Notes under the pieces: model-generated
Told to the model about the DNA's origin: nothing
What the model saw: the letters and a program-made list of their open reading frames with translations, nothing else
Database searches by the model: none
Position numbers and translations under genes: made by a program
In this document: one piece after another, positions 1-7,469 of the stretch
Layout: each line of letters begins with the position of its first letter
Position numbering within the stretch: position 1 is the first letter of the stretch
Source: Emticicia sp. 21SJ11W-3
Lineage (GTDB): Bacteria; Bacteroidota; Bacteroidia; Cytophagales; Spirosomataceae
Length of the DNA stretch: 64,000 bases
Assembly (NCBI RefSeq): GCF_024138715.1
Contig: NZ_CP092074.1
Span: 2,976,001 to 3,040,000 of the forward strand
Reading direction: 5' to 3'

Positions 1-584
1 GCCTCGTTTACGTCCAGCATCACCACTTTTGCACCTTTAATTTTGGCAAACTGCAAACAGGCCAGCCCTATGGGCCCCGCCCCTATTACCAGCACTTTGT
101 CGGCCGCGGTAATACCTGAACGGTTAACGGCATGGCAGCCAATGCCCAGGGTTTCAACCAGGGCCAGTTGCTCAAAGTTCAGTCGAGCCGAGGCATAAAG
201 TTTGCCGGCAGGCAGTTTCAGGTATTCTGTCATGCCGCCGTCGGTATGCACGCCCAGCACCTGCAGGTTTTCGCAGCAATTGGTTTTGCCGTTACGGCAA
301 GACTGGCAATGCCCGCAGTGCAGGTAAGGCTCAACGGCGCAGCGGTCGCCGGGTTTAACGTTGGTTACAGCAGTGCCGGTTTCTATCACTTCAACACCCA
401 GCTCATGGCCCAAAATGCGTGGATAAGAGAAAAAAGGCTGCCGACCGCGATAAGCGTGGTAATCTGTGCCGCAAATACCTATGCGGTGTACTTTTACAAG
501 GGCCTCGTGTGGTTGTAAGGGAGCAGGCTCGCTCACCAATTGGTACTCAAACTTTCCTGCTTCCTGTAAGGTTAATGCTTTCAT
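1..584 (-). CDS. Zinc-dependent alcohol/sugar dehydrogenase (MDR family), 3' end cut by window
   Basis: The frame starts at the ATG at 584 and runs off the window start after about 194 codons. It has the zinc MDR layout: GICGTD with catalytic-zinc Cys38, GHE at 60-61, the four structural-zinc cysteines C90, C93, C96 and C104 in CX2CX2CX7C spacing, and the Rossmann glycine motif GAGPIG at 168-173. These enzymes oxidise a secondary alcohol or sugar with NAD(P)+ in the cytoplasm. The gene lies downstream of a same-strand FGGY sugar kinase, so a role in deoxysugar or polyol catabolism (for example an L-fucose or L-galactonate dehydrogenase) is plausible. That substrate is inferred only. The 244-bp gap to the kinase holds a dispersed repeat, so strict co-transcription is uncertain. 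Confidence 0.88.
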   Translation of the reverse strand, partial: MKALTLQEAGKFEYQLVSEPAPLQPHEALVKVHRIGICGTDYHAYRGRQPFFSYPRILGHELGVEVIETGTAVTNVKPGDRCAVEPYLHCGHCQSCRNGKTNCCENLQVLGVHTDGGMTEYLKLPAGKLYASARLNFEQLALVETLGIGCHAVNRSGITAADKVLVIGAGPIGLACLQFAKIKGAKVVMLDVNE

Positions 585-720
585 TTTTATGTTCGATTCT
601 TTTTTGTTTTCCCTCCTTTTTTTTAGAGAGGGTTGGGCATTTCCTGATTTTTTAGTAAAATACCCGGGGTGGCCAAGCCACCTGTAATACTTTTTGAATG
701 ATTTGAGAAACAGGTTGAGA

Positions 721-790
721 TTCAGTTTTGTACCAAAACACTTGAAGATGCTGAACTGAATGGTTCAACCCAATCTCTTCATTTATTGGC
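721..790 (-). repeat. Dispersed repeat R1, copy 1
   Basis: Read on the minus strand, this segment matches 17619-17695 (plus strand). Shared runs are GCCAATAAAT, then TTGAACCATTCAGTTCA, then CATCTTCAAGT, with a divergent inner part. It sits in the gap between the sugar kinase and the dehydrogenase. No coding potential is seen. The remainder of 585-828 shows nothing recognisable. Confidence 0.6.
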
Positions 791-828
791 AGTTTAAATA
801 CCCCGATTCTAAATACATTGCGGTAATT

Positions 829-2196
829 TTAATAATATCGCTTTAAACGAATAATCTGCTCGGGTATGGGTTGGGAGTTCCAGTGTTCATGAATAACCAG
901 CGCAGCGCCTAATGCCGATGCCTGCGCAATTTCTGAGGCAAATACCTGCTTGTGAAAAAATGCATCGGCCAGCAGATTCATAAATATTTCGTTTTTAGAG
1001 AAACCGCCTTCTACAAAAATCTTGCGTACCCCCTTACGGCCTATGGTAAGGCGTAAAGAGGCTATCTGCTGCGCCACCAGGTCTAGCATAAACTGGTGGT
1101 AGGCTTCTTCGTACGATTTAAAGAGGTTAATGTTGCGTTCTACAAAGGGGCTGTCTAGCGTTACGTCGGCTGTTTCGGGGGTGGCCTGTTTGTATTTTTT
1201 GCGGAGGTGCATAATCAGGTTGGTATCAAACCTTACCTCTTTATAATAATTAACATTTACATTGAAATAATCGGCCAGGTGTTTCACCTGCCGTTCATGC
1301 TCATTGCCCGCAAAAATTCTGGATGCCTTCACCGGTTTGCCCTCATAGTTCAGGTAAGACAGACAATCTTTGGCCATTTCGGCAGTGGTAAGCGGCTCTT
1401 GGTTGAACGGATTAAGGCTGATGGCCCAGGTACCGGTTGACAGCAGCACAAACTCTTCGTCAAAAGTACGCAGGTACGGCACCAATGCCGACGAACTATC
1501 GTGCACGCCTATGCCTATAGCCCGGCCTGTGGCGGTATCTACCACTACCTCATTAGTAAGCATAGGTTTTTGCTGCACCGAGTGCAAGTGCTCTGCCTCT
1601 ACCCAGGCGTGGTAATTGTGTTTTTCGTAATCCCAAAGCAGGGTATGGCAACCCACGCTGGTGATTTCGGAAAGGGGCTGGCCGGTAAACAAAAAGCTAC
1701 AATACTGTGGCAGATGTAATGAATGACGAATGAGATGAAAAAGCGAAGGCTTCTGGTTTTTGAGCCAATACAACTGCATAGCCGAATTGAGCATGCCGAG
1801 GTCTGGCGAAGCAGTTTGGCGGTAGATATCGCTACCGTATTTTTCTACAAAATCATTACGAAGTGTTTTAGGCAGGGTTTTCAGGTAATTGTATAAGGCC
1901 GCCAGGGGTTTTCCGTTGCCGTCAAGGTGTACCAGGCTTGCACCATAGGCCGAGAAATTAAGGGCCCTGATATCATAGTTGGGGTTTTCTGACAGGACTT
2001 GAAAGCTGTTTTTAATCCAGTTGGTGAGTTGCAGGAGGTCGTCTGACGGAAAGCCGTCGTCATCGAGCGACTCATCAAGCTGCACCTGTTCTTCGTGTAG
2101 AATCTGATAATTCTGGTCGAAAACGAGTAACTTTTTATTTGTTTTACCAATATCAAAAACGGCACAAACCGGAATCGTGGCTTTCTTTTGTGTCAT
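829..2196 (-). CDS. FGGY-family carbohydrate kinase
   Basis: A 455-residue protein starting at the ATG at 2196. The N-terminal phosphate-1 motif DIGKTNKK (residues 15-22) and the catalytic-base segment GVHDSSSA with Asp233 mark the FGGY sugar kinase fold, and LLSTGTWAIS (251-260) and VEGGFSKN are the later ATP-site motifs. These enzymes phosphorylate a sugar with ATP. In Bacteroidota this short subtype is found in L-rhamnose, L-fucose and related deoxysugar pathways, but the sequence alone does not fix the substrate. A zinc dehydrogenase on the same strand downstream supports a sugar-catabolic locus that continues beyond the window. Length is normal for the family. Confidence 0.85.
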   Translation of the reverse strand: MTQKKATIPVCAVFDIGKTNKKLLVFDQNYQILHEEQVQLDESLDDDGFPSDDLLQLTNWIKNSFQVLSENPNYDIRALNFSAYGASLVHLDGNGKPLAALYNYLKTLPKTLRNDFVEKYGSDIYRQTASPDLGMLNSAMQLYWLKNQKPSLFHLIRHSLHLPQYCSFLFTGQPLSEITSVGCHTLLWDYEKHNYHAWVEAEHLHSVQQKPMLTNEVVVDTATGRAIGIGVHDSSSALVPYLRTFDEEFVLLSTGTWAISLNPFNQEPLTTAEMAKDCLSYLNYEGKPVKASRIFAGNEHERQVKHLADYFNVNVNYYKEVRFDTNLIMHLRKKYKQATPETADVTLDSPFVERNINLFKSYEEAYHQFMLDLVAQQIASLRLTIGRKGVRKIFVEGGFSKNEIFMNLLADAFFHKQVFASEIAQASALGAALVIHEHWNSQPIPEQIIRLKRYY

Positions 2197-2398
2197 TGAG
2201 TTTTCATTTTTTAAGTTTCCAAAATTAAGAAACAGTTTTAATTATTCTTAACAGAACTTGTTTTATTGGGCATGAAGCAACAATATTTTATTACACAGCC
2301 ACCAAAAAAACACCCGGACTACTTTATACCTAAAAGTAAGCCGGGCGGGTGGTAAAATACTATGAGCAGATTATGCCTAAAAAACACATATTGGGGTG

Positions 2399-3151
2399 CT
2401 ACTTAAACAATTGAATGGTGTAGTCAAGCAATGACTGATTTCCATATTCGCCATGCCCGGGTATCACAATTTTTGCTTTCGGGTAAGCGGCTTTTACTTT
2501 TTCAACCGTGGCCGACCATTCGGCCAGGTTGGCGTCGCCCAGATAACCTTTGGTAGCATCTATTTCTTTAATGAGGCAACCGCCAAACATGACGTCGTCT
2601 GGCGCAAAGTAACCTACTACGTTGTCTTTGGTATGGCCTTCGCCAAAGAACCTGGCTGTTGCCTGTTTTTTGCCAATTTTCAGGGTCAGCAGGTCTTTAA
2701 AGCCGTTTTGTGGCACAGGCATTTTGTCTTCCTTTGCCAGCTCAATTGTCTTAAAACTGGCATAAGACGGAATGTTATGTTGATGAAACGCATTGAGCCC
2801 ACCGAGGCAGTCGGTATGAAAATGGGTAGGAATAACCGCTTTTATCTGGCAATGTAGCGTTTCTGTAACCCATTTTATGAGTTCTTCGGCGCTTTTGTCT
2901 TTAGTGGGTGTGTCAAAAATAATAACCTCATGGCCGTTTCTGACCACCAGCCCGTTACAAGGCACATTGCCGAAGTCGTTGGTTTGGTGATACGATACAT
3001 GCAGGAAAGAATTATCGGCAATCTGGGTAATGATCAGGTCTTTCGACTGATACACTTCTTTGGGTTTAAATGCCTTGTTTTTTTGGGCCTGGGTACTAAA
3101 AACAAATACCTGTAGTAGTAATAATAAGAGTGTTTGTGAAAGGTTTTTCAT
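2399..3151 (-). CDS. Subclass B1-type metallo-beta-lactamase
   Basis: A 250-residue protein with a signal peptide (residues 1-22, ending STQA-Q), so periplasmic. The full B1 zinc-ligand set is present in order: H110, H112 and D114 in THFHTD, H173 in GEGHTKDN, C192 in GGCLIKE and H233 in PGHGEYG. Lys195, three residues after the Cys ligand, is the usual substrate-carboxylate lysine of B1 enzymes. The asparagine often seen later in the active site is not clear here. Family members hydrolyse beta-lactams including carbapenems. Similar chromosomal enzymes are known in flavobacteria and sphingobacteria. No integron, IS or regulator lies next to it, so it looks like a resident gene. Its promoter is at 3216-3223. 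Confidence 0.88.
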   Translation of the reverse strand: MKNLSQTLLLLLLQVFVFSTQAQKNKAFKPKEVYQSKDLIITQIADNSFLHVSYHQTNDFGNVPCNGLVVRNGHEVIIFDTPTKDKSAEELIKWVTETLHCQIKAVIPTHFHTDCLGGLNAFHQHNIPSYASFKTIELAKEDKMPVPQNGFKDLLTLKIGKKQATARFFGEGHTKDNVVGYFAPDDVMFGGCLIKEIDATKGYLGDANLAEWSATVEKVKAAYPKAKIVIPGHGEYGNQSLLDYTIQLFK

Positions 3152-3215
3152 TTTTTTCTTCCTGCTGTTAAGAGTGATTTTTTAGGATAAATAGCACGAT
3201 TTTTTTTGAGCTTAC

Positions 3216-3223
3216 CAAAGGTA
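3216..3223 (-). promoter_or_regulatory. Bacteroidota -7 element for the metallo-beta-lactamase gene
   Basis: TACCTTTG on the minus strand is a perfect match to the Bacteroidota TAnnTTTG -7 element, about 65 bp upstream of the start at 3151. The divergent region 3152-3536 also carries the promoter at 3349-3356 and otherwise nothing recognisable. Confidence 0.55.
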
Positions 3224-3348
3224 CAGAAATTTATAGTCAGCCTCAAAAGACCTGCGAAGAGTTTTTTTAAAAAAATCTAGTGGCTTTTTTGGGGTAGGTT
3301 TTGAAGCAAAAAAGCGGGGGTGGCTTCGTTTTTTTCAGGCTTACCTTG

Positions 3349-3356
3349 TATCTTTG
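3349..3356 (+). promoter_or_regulatory. Bacteroidota -7 element upstream of small secreted protein
   Basis: TATCTTTG is a perfect TAnnTTTG match, preceded by a T-rich -33 region. If used for the gene at 3537 it leaves a leader of about 175 nt. I see no known riboswitch in that leader. Confidence 0.45.
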
Positions 3357-3536
3357 CAACACCTGGTTCTGCAAAAAATCTTTTGGCATTCTAGCCGCGG
3401 GCCGAAACGCTTCACCCATCAGGTATGTAAGTACAAATACTCACCTTAAAAAAATATTAATACTCATTTTTTCTGCAACTTTTGAGTACTTATACCCGTT
3501 ATATAGGTAGTACAAACAAAAATTATTCGAAAAAAA

Positions 3537-3905
3537 ATGAGAACTAAAATAAGCACCCTGGTGGTGTTGGCGGCTTTGGCCGTTGCATCTACCGCATACG
3601 CGCAAAGTAAGGCTTCGCAGCCGGTTAACTATAAACAGCAGAATATGCTGCTGGCCAAAAAAAGTAAGCAGGCCGAATCGAGCAGGATTGCGATTTCAAA
3701 CGATTACTCAACCAACCCGTTGGATAATCACCGCAATTATAAAGCACATTCAGGTGCCCCTAAAGCCAACAAAGTTGTTTTTGATGTAACACTGGGTAAC
3801 AGGCACCGAAACTATAAACAAAAGAATTTGCTTACTTCAAACGGCTATAAAGAAGCCAACAAGCAAGCGCAGGATATTGAACGAGAGGAATTGGTTTTGA
3901 AGTAA
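3537..3905 (+). CDS. Small secreted protein with repeated NYK motifs, unknown function
   Basis: A 122-residue protein. Residues 1-22 form a signal peptide (ending ASTAYA-Q), so it is exported. The mature part is basic and hydrophilic with a recurring motif: NYKQQNMLL at 31-39, NHRNYK at 64-69 and HRNYKQKNLL at 90-99, suggesting two or three degenerate internal repeats of about 30 residues. No domain is recognised. It stands alone between the divergent lactamase gene and a convergent terminator. Small secreted proteins of this kind are common in Bacteroidota genomes and the role is unknown. Confidence 0.7.
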   Translation: MRTKISTLVVLAALAVASTAYAQSKASQPVNYKQQNMLLAKKSKQAESSRIAISNDYSTNPLDNHRNYKAHSGAPKANKVVFDVTLGNRHRNYKQKNLLTSNGYKEANKQAQDIEREELVLK

Positions 3906-3937
3906 CAGAGAGTGGTAAGAGAATTGTTCAATAAGAA

Positions 3938-3964
3938 AAGGTAGCCTTTTAGGTTACCTTTTTT
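3938..3964 (+). terminator. Rho-independent terminator
   Basis: A 10-bp stem (AAGGTAGCCT against AGGTTACCTT, one G-U wobble), a 3-nt T loop and a T tract. It lies between two convergent genes and, having A and T tracts on both sides, may serve both. Confidence 0.8.
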
Positions 3965-3986
3965 GTTATTTACTGGTGGGCATGCA

Positions 3987-4496
3987 TTAAAAGTTCATAC
4001 CAAACTGAAACCCAAGGGTAAAAGATGCAGGGCGGCCATTACCAAAACGCAATGGCAACGGTAATGCGATGTAATAGCCCGAATGCTTGTTTTTCTTTAC
4101 TACCTTATTAAGTACGGGTGTAAGCCCATAGCGGCCGGAGGTTTCAAAAGCTGCCCGGCCGGCAAAAGTATAACCTTTGCCCAGCGCAACCAGCACACCA
4201 GGATGAATAAGCAGATTGCTTACCCGGCTGATGCCTTTTTCGGATAAGATAAGGGGGACGATTTCAAGCGAAAAACCTGCTTTGGGGGTTTTCCAGAGAT
4301 TGAGACCTACCGGGAAACCCACCACATAGCTGTCTTTAAAGTTAAGGGTATTCTGCCTGCTGAAAGTAATAACCGGATGAATAACCCCTACATAACCAGT
4401 AACACGCGGATACGTTGGCTCTGGTGGTTTGTTTTGCCCGAAAGTAAGAATGCTACACCATAAAAATAAGGTTGCCAGGTAATGTTTCAATGCCAT
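3987..4496 (-). CDS. Predicted outer-membrane/secreted protein at the end of the arsenic operon
   Basis: The longest frame starts at a TTG at 4520; the ATG at 4496 is preferred because it directly begins a good signal peptide (residues 1-20, cleaving before QNKPP), giving 169 residues. The rest alternates short amphipathic strands and ends in F (FGMNF), as outer-membrane beta-barrel proteins do. No named family is recognised. It starts 61 bp after the ChrB-AraC gene on the same strand and so is probably the last gene of that operon. A role in metal or oxyanion passage is only a guess from context. Confidence 0.65.
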   Translation of the reverse strand: MALKHYLATLFLWCSILTFGQNKPPEPTYPRVTGYVGVIHPVITFSRQNTLNFKDSYVVGFPVGLNLWKTPKAGFSLEIVPLILSEKGISRVSNLLIHPGVLVALGKGYTFAGRAAFETSGRYGLTPVLNKVVKKNKHSGYYIALPLPLRFGNGRPASFTLGFQFGMNF

Positions 4497-4557
4497 TGTT
4501 TTTGTTTTGATGTGGCACAAAACTAGTTACCGCAGCATTACAGAAATTGCACGCTTT

Positions 4558-5418
4558 TTACCTATTTGTATCTGGTTTACCTTTACGAAGATTATTTCTG
4601 AACGATAGCGGATTTTTACCCGTATGCTGCCTGAACGACCTTGTAAAATGGCTCTGGTCTGAAAAGCCCGTCAGATAGGCAATTTCAGTAAGGGTGTAGT
4701 CGGTTTGTTGCATCAGGTCTATGGCTTTTTCGATACGCCGTTTGCGTATATACTCGCCAAAGTTGAGGTCATCAAAATATTTTGAAAATTCGCGGGAGAG
4801 ATAGGATGGATTAATGGCCAGCTCTTCTGATATTTTGCGGAGGTCGAAACTAAACTGCGCATCAATCTGGTCCTGAATAATGTGTTTCAGTTCTTTTACC
4901 CATTCGGGTACTTTCTTTTTGTCGGTCTCTTTCAGCAGGTTCTGATACACTTTGTGCAGCATGTCTTCAAACGGACTATTCTGTAAGTGTTTTTGCTTAT
5001 ACAGATGCGTAGCCCAACTGTAAAGGGCATCATAAATTATATAGCCCTGCTCAAGCAGCTGGTAGTCGTCAGAGATATTGTACGAAAGGCCCGCCGAAAT
5101 GGCCATCAGCCCGGCAGACTCATCAGTTAATTCATATCTGTCGGTATCTGCGCCTCTTACAATATCGGCCATAATACCAACGGCTTTATCCTGAATGTTA
5201 TATTTACTGACGATGTAGTCGAAAGTACAGCGGTCATTGTAATGCGTAAACTCTACCCCCGGGATATCAAAAGGAATAGCATTTAGCTCGACCGACTTCG
5301 GAATTACCTCATGAAAAGGCACATAGATAAACTCAGCCTGGGTATCTACAAATTTCCTGATAAGCCAGGGGCAGGCCAATCGGTCTATTTTGGGTTTTTC
5401 GCGGGTTATCCACTTCAT
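4558..5418 (-). CDS. ChrB-like oxyanion-resistance domain fused to an AraC-type DNA-binding domain
   Basis: A 286-residue two-part protein. Residues 1-137 match the conserved C-terminal domain of the chromate-resistance protein ChrB: KWITREKPKIDRLACPWLIRKF, then EFTHYNDRCTF (His59, Asp62, Cys64) and DIVRGADTDRYE. Residues about 180-275 are a complete AraC HTH pair: NPSYLSREFSKYF for the first helix-turn-helix and IAYLTGFSDQSHFTRSFRQHTG for the second. ChrB is known as a chromate-responsive regulator in proteobacteria but there uses a different N-terminal DNA-binding part. Here the sensing domain appears to be joined to an AraC module. It lies 48 bp after arsC in an ars operon and no ChrA transporter is nearby. 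The ligand could be chromate, arsenate or another oxyanion; this is not decided by sequence. Confidence 0.85.
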   Translation of the reverse strand: MKWITREKPKIDRLACPWLIRKFVDTQAEFIYVPFHEVIPKSVELNAIPFDIPGVEFTHYNDRCTFDYIVSKYNIQDKAVGIMADIVRGADTDRYELTDESAGLMAISAGLSYNISDDYQLLEQGYIIYDALYSWATHLYKQKHLQNSPFEDMLHKVYQNLLKETDKKKVPEWVKELKHIIQDQIDAQFSFDLRKISEELAINPSYLSREFSKYFDDLNFGEYIRKRRIEKAIDLMQQTDYTLTEIAYLTGFSDQSHFTRSFRQHTGKNPLSFRNNLRKGKPDTNR

Positions 5419-5466
5419 AAAATGTGCGTTTTAGGGTAAATGTACGAGCAACGAAGGCGCACCCTG

Positions 5467-5883
5467 TTAAAGGTTGTTATCTACAAAATTCTGAAGATAC
5501 TCTTTTATCAGATTACGTACCCGGCGGAACTCCGCCTTGTTTTCTTCTTCTGAGGCGCCTTTAAATTTGGATGGATCCGGGAAATTCTGGTGCAACTGCC
5601 GCACTGCTCCCGGAAAAACCGGACAACGTTCAAGGGCGTTGTCGCATACAGTAATTACGTAGTCGAAATCAATATGGGTGTATTCATCAACATTGTTTGA
5701 GGTATTCCCGCTGATATCGATGCCGTCTTCAAGCATGGTGGCTATGGCGCCCGGGTTTAGCCCGTGGGTTTCTACGCCTGCACTGAAAATTTCGGCCTTC
5801 CCGGCTGCCAGTTGATTCAGGTATCCGTGGGCTATCTGGCTACGGCATGAGTTACCCGTGCATAACACCAGTACTTTCTTCAT
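5467..5883 (-). CDS. arsC: Arsenate reductase, thioredoxin-linked (LMW-PTP type)
   Basis: A 138-residue protein reducing arsenate to arsenite in the cytoplasm. The phosphatase-like P-loop CTGNSCR (C8, CX5R with R14) is followed by the redox pair C80 and C87 (VC-x6-C), the same triad spacing as in thioredoxin-coupled ArsC, and the general acid region FPDPS with Asp103. Length is normal for the family. It sits between arsM and the ChrB-AraC gene. A stray Cys13 in the P-loop is also usual for the family. The ArsC product arsenite would then feed the methyltransferase encoded upstream. Confidence 0.9.
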   Translation of the reverse strand: MKKVLVLCTGNSCRSQIAHGYLNQLAAGKAEIFSAGVETHGLNPGAIATMLEDGIDISGNTSNNVDEYTHIDFDYVITVCDNALERCPVFPGAVRQLHQNFPDPSKFKGASEEENKAEFRRVRNLIKEYLQNFVDNNL

Positions 5884-5946
5884 TGCGCAAATGTTTTGTT
5901 TTTATGGTAAGATAAAAATTATGTGGGGGCTTTGTATATGCCCCCC

Positions 5947-5992
5947 TACGGATTATCAATCCGTAGTACGAAACACGGATTACCAATCCGTG
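5947..5992. repeat. Tandem hairpin pair between arsM and arsC
   Basis: Two perfect 8-bp-arm palindromes with 3-nt loops: TACGGATT-atc-AATCCGTA (5947-5965) and CACGGATT-acc-AATCCGTG (5974-5992). They are the dispersed REP-like type that translates as TDYQSV. They lie within the arsM-arsC gap and could stabilise or attenuate the operon message. Confidence 0.7.
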
Positions 5993-5995
5993 ATA

Positions 5996-6841
5996 CTAAC
6001 AACACCCAGCCCCCGGAGTGCAGCAATTGAGACCCTCTTTTTCGGCATAAACCGTTATGCTGAAAATACCCGACGTGCTGTTTCTGAACTCAGCAATTTC
6101 TGCCGGGCTCAGGTAATTGGCCAGAATATCGTCAGGCACAATAATAGGCTTTTCTTTCTGAATTACGATGTTCTGAAAGCCCGAATCTGCAATCATTTGC
6201 AGGTACTCATCTTTCTGAATAGCCCCGGCTACGCATCCGGCATACATTTCGGCGGCCTCTTTCAGTTTTTCGGGCAGGTGGCCAGTCAGTACAATGTCTG
6301 AAATACTAAAATGCCCGCCGGGTTTCAGGATACGCTTGATTTCAGCAAAAACGGCCGCCTTGTTGGGTACCAGGTTAAGCACACAGTTACTCACAACCAC
6401 ATCGGCGCGGTTGTCTCGCAACGGAATATCCTCAATATCTCCCTGACGGAACTCCACATTGGTATAATTCAGCTTTGCGGCGTTGATACGCGCCTTTTCA
6501 ATCATGGCCGGTGTAAAATCAATACCAATTACGCGGCCGGTTTCTCCGGTTTCGGCACGCGCCACAAAGCAGTCGTTTCCGGCACCCGAGCCCAGGTCAA
6601 CCACGGTGTCGCCTTTGCTTATGCGGGCAAACTGCGTGGGCAAACCACAGCCCAGGCCCAGGTCTGCATCGGTGGTGTAGCCGTTCAGATTCGTATAATC
6701 GTCGGCCATGATGTTGTAAACCTCTGTTGAGCAGCCGCCTGCTCCGCAACACGAGGCGCGGTTCAGGTCTGCATCCTGCAAGGCAATTTCGCTGTACTTC
6801 TCCTGTACCAGTTGTTTCAGGTTTTGTTCTGTGTTTGTCAT
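5996..6841 (-). CDS. arsM: Arsenite S-adenosylmethionine methyltransferase
   Basis: Start chosen at the ATG at 6841 (281 residues). The upstream ATG at 6877 lies inside the second operator palindrome and adds a non-conserved 12-residue leader. Motifs, numbered from 6877: the early Cys pair in ASCCG (43-44), the SAM-binding loop DLGSGAGND (94-102), SNCVLNLV with Cys165 and MYAGCVAG with Cys215, which are the arsenite-binding cysteines of ArsM, and a Cys-rich tail CCTPGAGCC that may hold As(III). The enzyme methylates arsenite to volatile or less reactive forms in the cytoplasm. It lies 60 bp after arsR. Confidence 0.92.
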   Translation of the reverse strand: MTNTEQNLKQLVQEKYSEIALQDADLNRASCCGAGGCSTEVYNIMADDYTNLNGYTTDADLGLGCGLPTQFARISKGDTVVDLGSGAGNDCFVARAETGETGRVIGIDFTPAMIEKARINAAKLNYTNVEFRQGDIEDIPLRDNRADVVVSNCVLNLVPNKAAVFAEIKRILKPGGHFSISDIVLTGHLPEKLKEAAEMYAGCVAGAIQKDEYLQMIADSGFQNIVIQKEKPIIVPDDILANYLSPAEIAEFRNSTSGIFSITVYAEKEGLNCCTPGAGCC

Positions 6842-6864
6842 TGTTTGATTAAGTTTTATGGTGT

Positions 6865-6884
6865 ATGATGTAAACATACGACAA
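6865..6884. promoter_or_regulatory. Second, degenerate ArsR-type operator between arsR and arsM
   Basis: This 20-mer matches the perfect operator at 7255-7274 at 16 of 20 positions when aligned in the same direction. The right half TATACGACA/CATACGACA is kept and the left half is decayed. It covers the upstream ATG at 6877. It could be an internal repressor site or a roadblock. Confidence 0.5.
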
Positions 6885-6901
6885 ATATGTGCAAAAAATT
6901 T

Positions 6902-7237
6902 TTAACAGCACTCTGCCTGCGGATTAGCCAGAGCCGATTCGAAAAACAATTGAAATAGCGTTTTTACTCGCGCTACCACCTGAATATCGAGACAATAGCA
7001 AACATGCTGCCCGCTTACTTCGCCCTGAATTATGCCCAGCTCTTTCAGCTCCTGCAAGTGTTGCGACACCGTGGTGCGGCTCAGGGGCAGTTCGTTAGAG
7101 ATATCGCCCGATACACACACCTGCTTTTTTGCCAGAAACTGAATAATGGCCACACGCGCCGGGTGCGACAAAGCCTTGGCAATCTGGGCGATTTCCTGCT
7201 GCTGCACATCAAAAAGACTGGTTTTGGCGTATGTCAT
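6902..7237 (-). CDS. arsR: ArsR-family repressor
   Basis: A 111-residue winged-helix protein of the ArsR/SmtB family: ALSHPARVAIIQFLA leads into the recognition helix LSRTTVSQHLQELKELGII. Candidate arsenite ligands are Cys41 (QVCVSG), the CYC pair near residues 80-82 and a terminal CC. ArsR proteins sit on operators and release when As(III) binds. It is the first gene of the minus-strand operon arsR-arsM-arsC-ChrB/AraC-OMP. A palindrome overlapping its promoter (7255-7274) and a weaker copy downstream indicate autoregulation. Confidence 0.92.
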   Translation of the reverse strand: MTYAKTSLFDVQQQEIAQIAKALSHPARVAIIQFLAKKQVCVSGDISNELPLSRTTVSQHLQELKELGIIQGEVSGQHVCYCLDIQVVARVKTLFQLFFESALANPQAECC

Positions 7238-7254
7238 GGGGTTTGATTTGAATT

Positions 7255-7274
7255 ATGTCGTAAATATACGACAT
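7255..7274. promoter_or_regulatory. ArsR operator overlapping the ars promoter
   Basis: A perfect palindrome, ATGTCGTA-AATA-TACGACAT, lies 18 bp upstream of the arsR start. The minus strand through its centre reads TATATTTA, 7 of 8 to the TAnnTTTG promoter element, so a bound repressor would block transcription directly. Confidence 0.75.
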
Positions 7275-7416
7275 GGGAATTTATATTTAAAAGATTTTCC
7301 TTATTTTTTATTTACCGTTAGCCCGAACAGAAAAAACTGATTTAAAACACTGGTTTTTGTTAATATAAAAAAAATATTCCGACAAACAAATAACACTACC
7401 CTAATCTTTCGTTTTC

Positions 7417-7431
7417 AATATCAATGATATT
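7417..7431. promoter_or_regulatory. Palindrome next to glycosyltransferase promoter
   Basis: A perfect inverted repeat AATATCA-a-TGATATT lies immediately upstream of the -7 element at 7437-7444. It could be an operator. The regulator is unknown. Confidence 0.35.
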
Positions 7432-7436
7432 AAGTT

Positions 7437-7444
7437 TATCTTTG
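7437..7444 (+). promoter_or_regulatory. Bacteroidota -7 element for the glycosyltransferase
   Basis: TATCTTTG is a perfect TAnnTTTG match 25 bp upstream of the ATG at 7470. Confidence 0.55.
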
Positions 7445-7469
7445 CTGAAAATCCATAACATAAGTTTAA

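Noticed and set aside
132-518. Plus-strand open frame of 128 codons
   Set aside because: It lies antisense inside the zinc dehydrogenase, whose motifs are unmistakable on the minus strand.
3301-3510. 70-codon plus-strand frame upstream of the small secreted protein
   Set aside because: It spans the divergent promoter region and contains the TATCTTTG element; no protein pattern is seen.
5858-6301. Plus-strand frame with TDYQSV repeats
   Set aside because: It reads through the tandem hairpins and antisense to arsM; the repeat is the REP-like palindrome.
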